Assembly (NCBI GenBank): GCA_902805475.1
Contig: CADCSX010000023.1
Span: 620,001-684,000, forward strand
Length of the DNA: 64,000 nt
Reading direction: 5' to 3'
Origin: Entonaema liquescens
Lineage: Eukaryota; Ascomycota; Sordariomycetes; Xylariales; Xylariaceae
Under the pieces are notes generated by a model. The model saw only the letters and a list, made by a program, of their open reading frames with translations, had not been told where the DNA came from and ran no database searches. Every line of letters starts with the position of its first letter. Within the stretch, counting starts at the first letter, position 1. Shown piece after piece: positions 1 to 12,470 of this stretch. The position numbers and the translations under genes were made by a program.

Positions 1-1022
1 TTTTTCCTTTTCCAGCAGCTAGCAAGGGTAGGAATAGCTTCTTATTGGTGCCTGAAGTTTGGTACACTATCCTTAATCTTACCTGGAGTTTTAATTAATG
101 ACTAGCACCTTATAGGGGTGCAGTCGTCAAGTTTACGGAGACAGCACTGATGGACGCCGCGGGGCAAGTTTGATATAATAATAGCATACCAGTCCAGCCA
201 GTAACCAAGGGTAACATTAATATATACTCATGAAATGGGAGAGAAGGTTTGGGACTCGTTTTCGCATTTCTTTTAAGTAGGCAGAGATGAGTTTAGGTAT
301 AACCCGAAGGCTCGGGCCGACGCTTCGGATAGGTGCGTAAAAAGACTATTATCGTCTTTCTCACATCTAATGAAGTTCATGTTTGTCTTAGATTCTGTCT
401 TAGATCACAATAAGCCGCCTTATGCGACATCGCATTTCATATCGAGACTGCGTAGTACTAACCGTCTATATTGTTACCTACTGTGCATAGAGTAGCACCC
501 TGTATGACATCCGCCAATCCTTCCCCCAATACTGAATCGAGCTACTATCGTAACACTACCCCGCTACTTGGGTACTATAGCTATCGGCGAGATTTGTATG
601 ACTCGTAATATAAAGAGACTTGACTTGTCAACTGTATGTTCAATGGAGATAAATTACTCCATGGTAGTAAATCGGCGGTTTATAATTAGGTACTTATCTA
701 CATCGTTAGGGGGCTATAGTCGTAGCACCAAGCCTCCTTCGTCGCTTACAATATTAAATAAATTCAATTGCCAGCGTCTAAGGTATCACCGTTGGTGAGC
801 ATTCTACTCTCAAAGTAACCAGAATCAGCAGGCTGCATGTAGGAATTGGCCAGTGAAAATAAACGCCTATTGGGGGCCGGACAGCCTGCAGGAGACGGGA
901 GGACAAAATATTAATTAGCGAGCAATAAATGTAGCCGCATAAAAATGAGTTCCCCGCCTCCGTTTCTGCTTTCTTTATCGAATGAATATTAGATAGTAGC
1001 TTGGGCAGATCATTGAGTCGCC
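1..1022. other. Gene-less leading segment
   Basis: No reading frame here has recognisable protein character. The sequence is moderately AT-rich with frequent stops in all frames. It may hold the upstream region of the SAT4-type gene that follows. I see no tandem repeat, tRNA or transposon end. Confidence 0.5.
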
Positions 1023-2446
1023 ATGGATAACCTTGGTACAGAGAAACTTGAAGCTTTGCTCAACAGTCCGGCGTTAACTCCTCCCCCGGGGATCATTCCA
1101 CAGTTCGGCAATCCTCACAATCGTTGGATTCCATCAATAATTATACCAAGTCTCAGTCTGGTAGTGTCTATGGCCTTGGTAGCTATGCGCTTTTATACGA
1201 AAATTAGAATTATTCGTCAAGTAAATATTGCGGATTGTAAGTATCTACCCCCCCTCTCAGCATTTAAGCCGTAACTGACTGTAGTAGACGCCATACTTCT
1301 TAGCTTGGTACTACCAATTTTACCTCCTATATACTTCCTCACTGACGCTTCCAGGGGTCTACCTCGGGATTCTCGCGTGTTCGTTTCTCAGCGTCAGGCA
1401 CGCAGCCGGTGTTCACCAGTGGGACGTCCGAGTGAAAGACTTAAGGTCATTCCTTTATGTCAGTTTGCCGAAGATAAGATACGTCCTTAAGCAGATAGAA
1501 ACTAACATCCGCATCCCCAGTACTTCCACCTGGCATCCATATTATACGGGATATGCGTTTTTTTCATCAAGCTTTCGATCTTGGTACAATACATCCAAAT
1601 ATTCATGCCCTTCAAGAAACCTAAGACACTATATTGGGCTACAGTATCCCTGATTACGGCAAATTTCATCTACTATTTCGGTGGTAGATTCATTGAGATA
1701 TTTTCCTGCGAACCAATGGCGAAAGCGTGGGATCCGTTGATCACAGAAGGTCATTGTATTGACATAAAGGCATATATGACCTCGTCAGCCAGCATCAACG
1801 TAGTATCAGATATAATTATTCTCATTCTTCCCCAACTCTTGATCTGGCGTCTGAAATTATCCTGGAAGGACAAGGCTGGAGTTTCGATCATATTCCTGGT
1901 AGCTATAAAGTGAGTGATACGGTATCTGTTCTCATGTAATAGGTACTTACTGATCACTTGATATCTAGCGCGTGTGCCTCTTCAGCCCTCTCTTTACACT
2001 ACTCTATTAGATTTCAACGCCAATCCGATGATACATATAATGCATGGTTTATTGGTTTATGGGATATACTAGAGATCTTAGCCGGCTTTGCCGTAGCGTG
2101 TCTACCGGTAGCAAGAATATTTTTCAAGAGCTTACCAAAAATAGGGGGTCTCTCAGATATCACATCATCTGTCAGAAAAGTGACAACTTGGTCAAAGTCA
2201 TTAAGTTATAAGGGCGACTCACGATATGAGCTGAAGAGTCAAGAAGGGGTCCTGGCAACAGATTCCAACCAAGAAGGTCAGCAGCCCCAGAGATTCGTTC
2301 AGGGGGTCCAAATGAGTGATCCGGAAATACCCGTTGGACATATGCTTGATGGAAACTTGTTTAAGATCGAATGTCCCTTTAATCCCCATAACGGTCACCA
2401 GATCTGCCGCACGGTTGATTCATTGGACACTCGTTGGGCAGTGTAG
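1023..2446 (+). pseudogene. SAT4/rhodopsin-like integral membrane protein gene, probably frameshifted
   Basis: Fungal integral membrane protein of the SAT4/rhodopsin-like family (seven predicted membrane segments, function mostly unknown; some members are CFEM-linked receptors). My exon model is 1023-1236, 1288-1307, 1355-1482, 1521-1909 and 1969-2446. Family marks seen are PPPGIIPQFGNP near the N-terminus, a short DYAILLSL segment, GVHQWDVRVKD after the second membrane segment, FFIKLSILVQYIQIF, and FSCEPMAKAWDP with a downstream Cys. The C-terminal half carries further hydrophobic segments and a polar tail. All exons join in phase except at 1307/1355, where the downstream frame is short by one base beside the GGGG run at 1354-1357. 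Either this copy is broken, the assembly lost one G, or an unusual splice site is used. The family call is strong; integrity is uncertain. Confidence 0.75.
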
Positions 2447-2901
2447 ATTAAATAGGTAGCTACCTAAGTAATTATTTCAGGGCATTGTAAGACTGATATC
2501 AGTTACCTCTTTGGCATTGCTCACTGTCGGAGTTTAAGATGAGTCATATAAAACAGATGATACGTTTACCCGGTATTTTCGGTATTTTCGGCTATGTTCT
2601 TTCGTAGTCAAGTTCTAGGCCACTGTGGAGGAGGCAGGTAGCAGCAGGCCGAGGAATAGGGGGTGACTAATTCATTTACATGCCTTTTAGTCCTACCTAC
2701 CTTATAACAGATCTGACGCAGTAGGGAGCCAAAGAGGGGCTTTTCACGAAATGAAGCAATAGATACCTAGGGGGAAAAATTCGTTGTTCCCATTAGGCGT
2801 TCCAACCAAATTATATAGTTTCTACTAACGACTGTAGATTAGGTACCAGCAATATCACTTGTTTTATCTAGTAGCCTCATAAATAATCCCCGCATGTACA
2901 G
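2447..2901. other. Gene-less spacer
   Basis: No supported gene. A short direct repeat of CGGTATTTT lies near 2572-2590. Nothing else stands out. Confidence 0.4.
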
Positions 2902-3387
2902 TCAACTCTGACCAATCCAATTAAACCCAGCCCAAACGGTGTTCTGGCTTGTTCGACATAGTGCAGCATAATCAATGTTTCCAATTCGTTCGCCGAATCC
3001 TTTGCCGTTCGAAGAACACAGAGCTGGGTAGTTTCCAATCGACAGGTCATGCTCCATTTCCCCTTTTGCCTTCGTTGGACGGTCCTTATAATGCCTTTCA
3101 ATGCCATCTGCTGGTATACGTGAGAAAATCATTCTGCTTCGATCCAGTTCAAGTTCATCTACGAAGTTTTCCGACCTCCGTAATCTTTGGATTCTCCTTT
3201 TCCGAGACAGATATGCTTTTGGGGGTAGTTGATCCTTGGCAAACACTTGTGCTTCGAAATCTTCTCCATTATAGTGAGCCCTATAGATAGTAAGGTCCTT
3301 ATCTTTCCAGCATTCTTTTAGTATTTGGTATGTTCGTTCGTGTCCCCTAAACTCAGAGCCCACGAAATGATGGCTTGGGATGGTCAT
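2902..3387 (-). CDS. Hypothetical protein, possible degenerate kinase N-lobe
   Basis: A 161-codon single-frame ORF. I do not recognise it with certainty. The first 70 residues (GHERTYQILKE..., AHYNGEDFEAQVFAKDQLPP, then the basic stretch SRKRRIQRLRRS followed by ENFVDELELD) look like the start of a fungal protein-kinase-like N-lobe. No catalytic loop or DFG motif follows, so it is at best a fragment. The C-terminal 60 residues have no recognisable features, and the true end may be changed by an intron. It sits alone in a gene-poor region between the SAT4-type gene and repeat arrays, which fits a relic or lineage-specific gene. Confidence 0.35.
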   Translation of the reverse strand: MTIPSHHFVGSEFRGHERTYQILKECWKDKDLTIYRAHYNGEDFEAQVFAKDQLPPKAYLSRKRRIQRLRRSENFVDELELDRSRMIFSRIPADGIERHYKDRPTKAKGEMEHDLSIGNYPALCSSNGKGFGERIGNIDYAALCRTSQNTVWAGFNWIGQS

Positions 3388-4374
3388 GATATTCGAAATA
3401 GTGAAAGGTAGGGTTTTCCAGCTACCTTTTATGCTAGGTAGTTAATGATCAGAATTCTAAACACTAATTAGATGAAATTTAGGGATTACCTTGTTTTGGA
3501 CAAAGAACAAATTCTATCTCCTGGGAAAACGGGGCGCTTTGAATAAGAACTGAAGATTTTGAAACCTATATGTCCTGTCGAGTTCACCAACCCAACCCAC
3601 ACATTTATAGAAAACCATCATCCGAGGCTTTAGGTCTAAGGCTCTAAAGGCACTGCCCTCTGCTATGCAATAATCATTAATTTCACGTTAGGCATTTCCA
3701 TCTCCTGGTTGAACTTATCGCCTGGAGTCGCACCAGGTACCACGTACCAATTGAGCCGCGTATACGTACCCTTGATGGCGTCGCATGGATGGTGACCCGG
3801 GTACAAACAAGGAATTGCGGGGGAAGCATGGTTTATTTTCATTGTTTAATGTGCCAAAATAAGTGAAATATCAGCTAGGAAGAGCCCTAAAAATGCAGTA
3901 AATAAGAGCGCCCTCGCCGCCACAAAGTTTAGGTATCTATCAGCTGCTTATCGGCTGTTTTACGGCTGCACACCACCTGTTTGTGTCTTTTGCTATTTGC
4001 CTGTCGTTCTTGCATTATGAGGTAAGGATGTAAGCAAAGGATAGAAATTATGCATTGGTATCTCTTTGGAAAGTTATATCCATAAATAAACTCCTGTCGG
4101 CCCCGTGCTTCCAAAAAAGGTTATATGTTCTCTGATACCTTATCCCTGCAATGCGATTATCACTTATAGAAAGTTTTTATACTATACTTATAAATCACGT
4201 ATAAAGTGGAAATTTTTTTTTTTTTTTTTTTTAATGATGGTTAACAAATTCTAGTTATACATACCCGGGCAAATTAGGTATATTTTCTTGATATGTAAAC
4301 TCATTATAAGAATAAGTTTTTCTATAAAAATTACTGGTTATAGCTATCATCTTAATATGCATATATTACGTAGG
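3388..4374. other. Gene-less spacer with a 20-base poly-T tract
   Basis: No gene supported. An uninterrupted run of 20 T lies at 4213-4232. Such a tract could mark the 3' end of a retroposed copy or be simple slippage; no coding remnant is seen next to it. Confidence 0.45.
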
Positions 4375-4473
4375 CGCGCCTCAAGACACTTCAGTGAGCG
4401 CCTCAATAAGCGCCTCAAGACGCCTCAAGACGCCTCAGTTAGCGCCTCAACTAGCGCCTCAATTAGCGCCTCG
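4375..4473. repeat. Short tandem array, core (G)CGCCTCA
   Basis: About eight imperfect units of 10-12 bases (first spacer longer), each starting GCGCCTCA or CGCCTCA and separated by AATAA, AGA, GTTA, ACTA or ATTA-like spacers. All units point the same way. A second array with the same core and orientation lies at 6868-6923. Confidence 0.85.
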
Positions 4474-6867
4474 TATGTTTTTCGACAACAAGCACTGCAT
4501 TTGGCCTGATGTGCATCCTAGGACCTAGGTAGAACGCAAGTATTTCCGCAGGACACAGTTATACTCAGGGATGATGACCTTAAGTTCCCGTCGGCATTGT
4601 CAGATCCTCGTGACCCTTGTTACGGAGATTGGGCTTAGGTACAATGATACAACTAAACCAACTCTATTTATATCGCAGGCATTTGATAACTGGCGAGGGT
4701 TCATCATATTTGGTTAATACTACGAATACACCACGATCCAAAGTATCGTTCATATCGGCTCTGCCGGTTGGTCGATGCTAATGACCCTCACCAAAGCTAT
4801 GGAACTAACGTAAAGGGTAATCATGGATATTAATTAAAGCTTGCCGATGCTCTCTTATCATGTACCCAGAATATCACTGCATTTGGCTCTATGAATCAAT
4901 AAGAACCCTGATAGAATACTCTTTCGTAACGACAGCTCATTCGTCTACCTATAGGTAAGTTCTAGACCTTGAGCGTCACTCTGCATGCCACCTATGTTCA
5001 CGGAACAGCGAAACCAATCAGGGTACTTTGAAGAGGGCACATAAAGAGGGCTAAATTTCCTCTTTCTTGTACCTCCACGCTTGGTCGGACCATATTTGAT
5101 GTGTGTCAATACTACATCTGAGCTGGAGCTTGATGCTAGGTATGGTCCTTTAATTGTAGGTAACCTTAACTTTGTCTTCCCTCAAACTCCTTATTAATAG
5201 TGAAAGAAAATCTCGAATAGAATAGTTCCACAAACCCACGGTATCGAAGCGTCAATAGATTTCTGTTATCGCCTAATTTTTATACAGCAAGGAATCATGC
5301 TCTATTGGAGATCGACTTAGGTAAGTTTTGATATGATGAGGATCTACGTATAAGTAATTGCTCTTAGACGTAATTCCGTGAAGTTTCTATAGGAGTTCGC
5401 TGATATCTAGCAGAACCTAGAGTCCAATAGACACACTATTAATGAGCCCCTTATTATGATTTTTGTCTAGATGTACATAAGGCCCACTGCGTATGAATGC
5501 TGCCTAATATTCTCCACGAGTGTATGGATCTACGTAACCAATCGTCCGGAATCGGAAACAAGCAAGAAGGGAGTAGGTATAGTAGCTTAGCCACATTTAG
5601 ATATACAACTACAGCTTTATATAACGTGCATCATTTGGGCTAATTACCTAAGGTATAACTCTTGGCGCCTTACGAATACCATACTTACTTATAACTAACG
5701 AACAGACCAAGGTCTATAATAGAGAATTTAAGGCATCCAGTCGACACTTTTATCGGCTTAACTGTGAAACTCCTTTCCTTATTCGCATAGTAATATCTTA
5801 GCTATTCGTGACTTCCATTTCCTGATGATTCGGCTTAACTCCGACCAGATATGTGTCGTACATTCACTACTAGTTAGAGGTACAGGCGGTAATGGTTAAT
5901 GAGAGACTATCCCTAGATCCATTGTATAGACTTATATGAATCAAGACAACTAGTGTTTCAAGATGTTTATTATAAAAGAAATAGAAACCAAGTATACATT
6001 ATAGATTGCACGCCTTTTATAAGGGCGTATTTGGAGCTCGCTATTCTACAATAAATGGACTTTTGCTTGGTCGCTAAGTAGATATTCGAAACTACCTAAC
6101 CTAGGGGCATGTTAGCCTATTACCTAGTTTGAACAAAGATTATTCGAAGAATTTAGTTTTAGATATCTTCCTGCCTATAATTAGTGGAGGCTACGTACGT
6201 GTCGCTGAAGGTCTCGATATAATGATCTCAGACGCATCAATATTACCGTAGTCCTTTCCTGCCGATAGAGCATGATAGATGATCTTAGACTCAATGACTG
6301 ATGATACTTCTTGTATGAATATATTTGCTAAATTAAGACACCTCCAACAAAACAGCTTTCCAGCGCGAAGGACAACTGACGAGAAGGCGTTCAGCCTAGA
6401 AACCCAATAACAACATACTAATCCCTTCTGAGTATACATATGTTTAAGTTGGTCCTGAAGCCCTTGAATATGAGCGAACAATATCCCCTTTTCAATCTCA
6501 ATATGCCCGAATAGAGTTTACCTACCTTGGTAGTGGGATAACCGATCGTTCCGCACACTAACAAATTACCATACGTAGATGTAAGGTGCCTACATTTGGT
6601 ATATTGTCTGTATGGTCCCGAACTCCTCGTGGCTTAGCTTATTGTTCGAAGACACAGGGCGTCTTCAGGTGGGGCATTCTTGCTAGTTCGAAGTTCTGCA
6701 AGTGAGAAATCTCCCGTCGAAACTCTCTTAGTTAATAGAGCCAAACTACACGGTATTCATCGCATATGTGCCATAGAGGAAAACCGCAGCACCTGATGGT
6801 GGTCAGCTCAAACCTCATTGATACCAATTTCTGGATATCTCCATTGCCCTGATAACTTAGGGGTATG
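4474..6867. other. 2.4-kb gene-less interval between the two CGCCTCA arrays
   Basis: No ORF longer than about 100 codons, and none resembles a known protein; an open stretch on the minus strand at 6191-6481 has no recognisable feature. The interval could be the decayed interior of a mobile element bounded by the two similar arrays, but no terminal inverted repeat or target duplication was found. Confidence 0.45.
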
Positions 6868-6923
6868 ATGCCTCATAGGCGCCTCATAGACGCCTCAGGC
6901 GCCTCATAGTCCTCACGCCTCAG
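6868..6923. repeat. Second CGCCTCA-core array
   Basis: About five to six units of the type (G)CGCCTCATAG or CGCCTCAGG in the same orientation as the array at 4375-4473. Confidence 0.8.
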
Positions 6924-7442
6924 CAGCAGATCACGCATTGCTCGTGTAAACGAAAGAAACTGACCGCGTTTGTGTATCGCCCAGTATTAGGTCTTCTTTT
7001 TCCTCAGGCGTTAGATCTTAGGTATATTATCGCCATATCCAACTCAGTGACATGCTCTCGACCGAGCGCCCTCCCTTCTTCAACTCTTCGCTCTGCCGAA
7101 TCCACCGGCATCTCATGTGCTTCCACTCCAACCTTAAGAGCAACCGAATATACGAAAACACGCTTAATTTCAACATATCCGTCTTCCACGGTTCCTGATA
7201 TAGGAAGACAGGAACTTTATAGTCTCGAGATTGCTGGTAATTCAGCGAATGGACTTTGTGGTATGTCATCGATAGTCCACTATGTGTTTCGAACCACTAC
7301 GATAGTAAACAAAGTCGTGGGGTTGAATGCTGACATATATGGTGTTATCTCAGGACTTGACTCTACCTAGTAAACATAAATTGGTTGTGGAGTTAATTAG
7401 AACCCGCGATCAAAATCCTCAGAAAAGGACGAATTCCTAAGA

Positions 7443-8222
7443 ATGTCGTCGAGGGAGTCGCGTATGTCCCAAAGGGACTCGGCTCCATCAGACGATAACA
7501 ATCATTCAAGATATGCTTCTCAAGCAAAAAGCTTCCACAGCTCTAATAAAGTGGGCAATCGAAGTGCTTACTCGGATTTTGATTACGTGGACGGTATATC
7601 TGGGCGCTTTCATGTGCCTTATAATCAGCACTACCCCACATCAGCCCAGGGCACAATGTCAGGTACCGGGCCGGCCCTACAGGCAACCGGGTACCCATCC
7701 AACGCGGATCCTTCACAGTTCCAACAGTCAGGGCCATCCCCTAGCCCTAATGCGGTAGCATTCTTCGCCCAAGAATCAAACCCGCCGGATGATGGATCAA
7801 GCCAATTCGACTGGGCTGGTTCCCACAACAAATACAGGCACCCTCAGAACGACGCAGTACCGACTCTTTTCACGGGCACAAACGGATGGGATCCAGATAT
7901 TGGCTTTACACAGGCCCAGAACGTGCTTCCAGGAAATCCTGAGCCCCTTACCTCACCGAGACGCCACAGATGTACTATTTGCTCAAAGCATTTCGCTAAA
8001 AAGGGCGACATGAAACGGCATGAACGAACTGTCCATAAAATTGGGCCAGTATTTCAATGTCAGTGTGGATATCACTGCTTCCGAAAGGACAATTATCTTC
8101 GGCATGTGGTCCCTTGCTACAAACCACCTTCATACTTATATACCTGCATGTGTAACATCTGGTTCTATGACAAGACTGAACATATAAACCATATTCACCA
8201 CTGTCAACATGCCGCCGAGTAG
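7443..8222 (+). CDS. C2H2 zinc-finger protein
   Basis: A 259-residue intronless protein, probably a nuclear DNA-binding regulator. Residues 1-175 are polar and low in complexity (Ser, Pro, Gln, Asn), as in activation regions. Residues 178-199 form a classical finger (CTIC, then 12 residues, HERTVH; C-x2-C-x12-H-x4-H). Two more degenerate finger-like units follow: CQCGYHCFRKDNYLRH ending in Cys, and CMCNIWFYDKTEHINH ending in Cys, both with the non-standard C-x-C spacing. This one-good-plus-two-variant arrangement is common in filamentous ascomycetes. The start is the first Met in frame after stops. No partner genes suggest a pathway. The specific target is unknown. Confidence 0.8.
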   Translation: MSSRESRMSQRDSAPSDDNNHSRYASQAKSFHSSNKVGNRSAYSDFDYVDGISGRFHVPYNQHYPTSAQGTMSGTGPALQATGYPSNADPSQFQQSGPSPSPNAVAFFAQESNPPDDGSSQFDWAGSHNKYRHPQNDAVPTLFTGTNGWDPDIGFTQAQNVLPGNPEPLTSPRRHRCTICSKHFAKKGDMKRHERTVHKIGPVFQCQCGYHCFRKDNYLRHVVPCYKPPSYLYTCMCNIWFYDKTEHINHIHHCQHAAE

Positions 8223-10055
8223 TCGAATATTCCCCATGATTCGCTGCAGTGATGCCCAGGCGAGTTTCGTGTTGGAGCAGCTTGTTATCTTATGGTTTTG
8301 GTTTCGCAGCATGGAAGAATAGACGGAAAACAGGGTTTAAGACGGAAATTAGGACAGAGGAGGATGCTGACTTCTCTTAGACCCACGACCCTTGAAGAAA
8401 AGAAAAGCGAAAGGAAAAGAAAAAAAGAAAAAAAAAATCGAAAATTCTTAATGAAAAGGGTGGTACTCTTGCTCCTAGTAGCCATTTTCGCATCTACCCT
8501 AGCCGTCAATATAGCAAGAGTACACACCAACGCTGTTTTCGTCCAAGGACTTTGATACTAAAACTACTAGGATTTCAGATGAGACTTCTAACTTTTAGAG
8601 TATAGGACTTATCGAGTAGGTAGGTATGCATAGCCGCAGGTTCTTATAGCAGGTAGGTTTATTAGAGTTCCGCAAGGAACAACGAAGTTATTATCATGCT
8701 TCTTGCCCACCTTGGGATAAAGATACTACATATGGAGCGCCTAATAAAAGTTTAGGACTGAAGTTGGCGATAGGAACCTGAGCTTTAATGCTGTAATTTT
8801 GAGTATTAAATACTATCCTAGATAAACTAACATAAGATACATCCTAGCTTTGTGTTGATATGGTACTGAATTAGCTATATGATACTCTCATCCTCAGTTA
8901 GGTACCTGCTCTACATATATGCCCCCTACTTACGATCTATTCCATAGATACTCAGATTAGAGTTAGCATTTTTGAAAACTGCTAAGGAACAGTGGGGAAA
9001 AGGGGTAAATTGGGTATGAATAATGTGCGCAGCGCCCTCGCAAGAGGATAGAAGGCTAGGCGTCGCTGGATCACTAATATACTACCTGACATTTCTCACC
9101 GGAAATCGACAGTAATCTTGAAATAAATACCATCCGTGGCTTTAATCCATGAGCGCTTTGAAGGATATTGTGTGTAGTCAGAAAAGCCACGTGTTTAGGT
9201 GTATCTGCGGACAATCGGTTGAATAACCCGAAGGCTGAAAAGGGGGTTGAATATCCACATAATTATAACTGAAAAAAAAAAAGAAAAGAAATTGCTGCCA
9301 TACTTTTTAATTGAGATACAAATAAATTACGAATATAACAATTGGCTCCAACTCTAATAATAGTGAACAGGTGTAAATATATCTAAGTATTATTGGCATT
9401 ATTAGTCTCTTAAGTCATTTGAGACTTATATCATTAGTCGTATAAGATCAGATTCTCTGGCCGGAGACTTCAACATCATTAGCAACTTCGATTGCACTCT
9501 TTCGATGTCATTAATATCTCGAGTCATGTATCCCTTAACACTTTATTTAACTCCTATTCTTTTGACCTGTTCACTCTTATTAGCTACCTATCTATTACCT
9601 AATATCAGGCCCTTAGATAGTATACTAACAAAAAACATACTCTGTGGAAACTCAATGTCCTTTTCGATAGTAATAAGAGCAACTCAATCGCAATCTCATT
9701 CTAAATTCAGTTACAAGTACAGTAAACGGGTATCTAATTTCGCCATCAATCCCAGCCGGTGCCTGCCTGCATGTCTTCTGTAGCCTAGAAGCCATCCCAA
9801 ACGCAAATAGGAAAACGGAACGATAAAAAAAAAAGAGAAGACAGAAAACTCCCCACCGTTGCCCACCGCGAAATCGTGTCGTGGGACGTCATCGCAGTCG
9901 CAAAAAGAAACATTATCATACCCGTCTACCCTAATCTGCCAGGAACCCGCTGAGCAATGAGACGAATCTGTTCCAAATCACTACGCTACGAAGGGTTCGT
10001 ATGCTATCACGTCCAACCCCTTTCTGGTACCTGCCCTTCCTCACCCCTATTTCAT
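8223..10055. other. Gene-less spacer
   Basis: Short ORFs occur on both strands around 8285-8555 and 9505-9783, but none has domain character or a splice-supported model. A purine-rich stretch (AAAAGAAA type) at about 8395-8445 is simple sequence. Confidence 0.45.
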
Positions 10056-11472
10056 CTACTCTTTATCCTTCGTCACAAGGTACTCATCCTTCTCTTCAGC
10101 CACGGCACCTTTCTCCGCTGCCTCTCGTGGAGATGTGAGAGGGCTATTTACACCGCCAACACTTCCACTAATGCTATCAGCACGACCATGACTGAGTAAA
10201 CCACTACGGACGCTGGCGCCGTCACCAGCAAGACTCTGCTTTGCGTAGAAACTGTTTCGCTCGCCGGGTAGTGTGGGGGTGATTCCAGTCGTGGAATAGA
10301 TACTCGTGCGTTCATTGGCCCCAGCGATTCGCGATGTCGACTGGTGTAGACCTGGAGTTGACATATCACGACCACCGCTACCATCGAAATTGGCACTGAG
10401 GACGCTCAACGGGAGCGATTCGCGGCTACCGCCCCAGAGCGAAGATGGGGCTAGAGCACGCACCGAGGCGTCGGTATCCATGGATCTTCGGCGGCGTCTC
10501 TTGCTTGAGGAAGCCAGTGTAAGAATTGACGCATTATCGGTGAGAAGGTTGTTCGCGGTAGCTGAGTTGTAGGTAGTTGGATGGCCGGGAGTCGCATGAG
10601 GTGCGAGATACGGCGGGATGGCCGAGGCGGGTGAATTGGTGGGGAAAGGCTGGGAAAATTGGATAGTTTGATAGTTGCCTTGATTGCCTTGGTTGGACGA
10701 ATGACCTCCGTGAGCCGGGATATTGATAGCGGTATTCGGACCCATAGATTGGATGGTGGTAAGCGTAGTCGTCAGGGACCTCACAGAGGGTGCGGGTGAG
10801 GAGAAAGTACTGTCTCCACCCTTTCGAGAATCGAGACCTCCTCCCGCGGTACGACTTGTGCCTGCAACTGAGGATGCCATATGCGAAGGAGCGTTGAGGG
10901 ATTGAGTAGCTTCATAGTCGGTAGACGTGGTGTGTGCTACGGACGGGGCACCGACGGTAGGAGGCGCGGCTTCTTCGGTAGATGTTCGCGTAGAAGACCG
11001 ACTTCCGGGGGGCAACGAAGGATCTGAAATTCTAGCGCTACGGGAGGTCGAGAAAGATGGGTCGCTCTGATGACCGGGCATAGAAATACCGATGCGTCCA
11101 GATTGAGGGTATGGGTTGTTATTTTTCGAGGGACGCTTCTTGGAACCTTTGGGGATGGCATCGCGTTTCGAATGACTATGTCGGCCGCCCTCGGTAGAGG
11201 AAGCGGCATTCTTGAAGTTGGCTAACTTCTTAACCCATGTTGTAAAAGGGCGTCTACGACCTGAGCGTTCTTGACGATCTGTCATTATGAACAACATGTT
11301 AGAGATGCAACGCTGCGTCATAGCTTCCTTTAGGAATTAAGAGTATGAGAGGGGGGCGTTTAAAGAGATGGAAAAAGAGAAATAGAGTAAGAAGATAGAT
11401 GGGATAAATTCCCTAAAAAGAATATTAGATGATGAGCTACTTACCAGTAGGGAGAGGAGGTGTCTCAGTCAT
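10056..11472 (-). CDS. Conserved Ser/Thr-rich low-complexity protein
   Basis: Two exons on the minus strand: 11445-11472 (28 bases, MTETPPLPT plus one base) and 10056-11278, joined by a 166-base intron with GTAAGT donor and CTAAC...ACAG acceptor. The result is a protein of 416 residues. The N-terminus continues DRQERSGRRRPFTTWVKKLANFKN, a basic amphipathic segment. The middle is Ser/Thr/Pro/Gly-rich and probably disordered. A later block with ASILTLASSSKRRRRRS and DTDASVRALAPSSLW looks conserved and contains a basic cluster that could act as a nuclear signal. Its function is unknown to me. The spliced start is preferred over in-frame Mets upstream of the acceptor because it gives a clean phase. 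Confidence 0.75.
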
Positions 11473-11667
11473 GGCCATCTGGGGGCTAGACAAAGTTACA
11501 AAGTGGCGATTAAACTGTAAATAGTCTCAAGTCAAGGTTTGATTTGGTGCAAATGACGCGGATGCTTTCCCGATCAAAGATACGGAATAGTCCCCTTTGA
11601 CGTGTTGGCGCAATAATTTCCAATTGATGATAGTCGACCCGCACAAAGCCTTTAGAGAGTTGGGCAG

Positions 11668-11716
11668 TTATGCGGTATGCGTATGCGGTATGCGGTATGC
11701 GGTATGTGGTATGCGA
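11668..11716. repeat. Tandem GCGGTAT-type repeat
   Basis: About six imperfect 7-base units (TATGCGG/TATGCG/TATGTGG) in tandem, upstream of the Ser/Thr-rich gene. Confidence 0.8.
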
Positions 11717-12470
11717 CAATGATCTGGACCCTGTGCTTGTCGTCCGGACTTTCAGGTGGAGTGACGGCTTTTATTGAAATATCGAAATGCCCGTCTCCGG
11801 AGATAGGCTAAGGTATTGGGCTCCGATATTGTGGTAATAGGGGTGATGCGGCCCAATGTGACAAAATTGACCACCTTAATAGGATGGTTTCTGGGTATGT
11901 AGGGATGAAATGACAGAATGAATCTCTTTAAGACACCATCACCAGTGATGAGTTGATGAGGTGCGACGGGGCTAAGGATCCAAAGGTAGCTAAAGTTGGA
12001 TAAGCCGGATGGATATTTGTGGACATTTCTGTACGTGTGGATTAAAAATGGATTCTGGTTGGATGGGTTTTAGGTACGTCTCCGAAATCTGTTATCGACA
12101 ACACCTACCAATTATGACGCTCCGAGATGAGCCTTCCAGAAACCTCCCCCTTGCTTTACACCCCCACTTTTAGAGGCTGATGCAGTCTTTCTCCACCTAT
12201 CTGCCTTCCGCCTATGTACACGCTAAGGGGTCCATTACCTTAGGTAATTCAGGTGATACAATTCAGGTGATATAACATCATTAGCCACAGTTACTTTCAT
12301 CAACCTTCACTTCCGCTCATTCCACTTACATCGTAAAATGTACTGCTGAACCTTAACATTTAACATATTCCCTTTAGCTATTTCTATGGCTTGAGCTAGA
12401 TTCCTATTCACATTGAATATCGCTGGACAACGACCAAGATGAGAAATAAAGAAAATACTGGTGCTCAGCA
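11717..12470. other. Divergent intergenic region upstream of MLH3
   Basis: Lies between the minus-strand Ser/Thr-rich gene and plus-strand MLH3, so it probably carries both promoters. A direct repeat of AATTCAGGTGATA is visible at about 12245-12273. No ORF is supported. Confidence 0.4.

Noticed and set aside
6972..7370. A 132-codon plus-strand ORF and antisense ORFs over the same stretch
   Set aside because: Both strands are open here, no domain is seen in any frame, and no splice model joins them to other exons.
8285..8555. Overlapping ORFs on both strands next to a purine tract
   Set aside because: They arise from simple sequence (AAAAGAAA) and have no protein character.
9505..9783. A 92-codon ORF with a hydrophobic start
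   Set aside because: The stretch is AT-rich, lacks conserved motifs and has no supporting context; a chance ORF is more likely.
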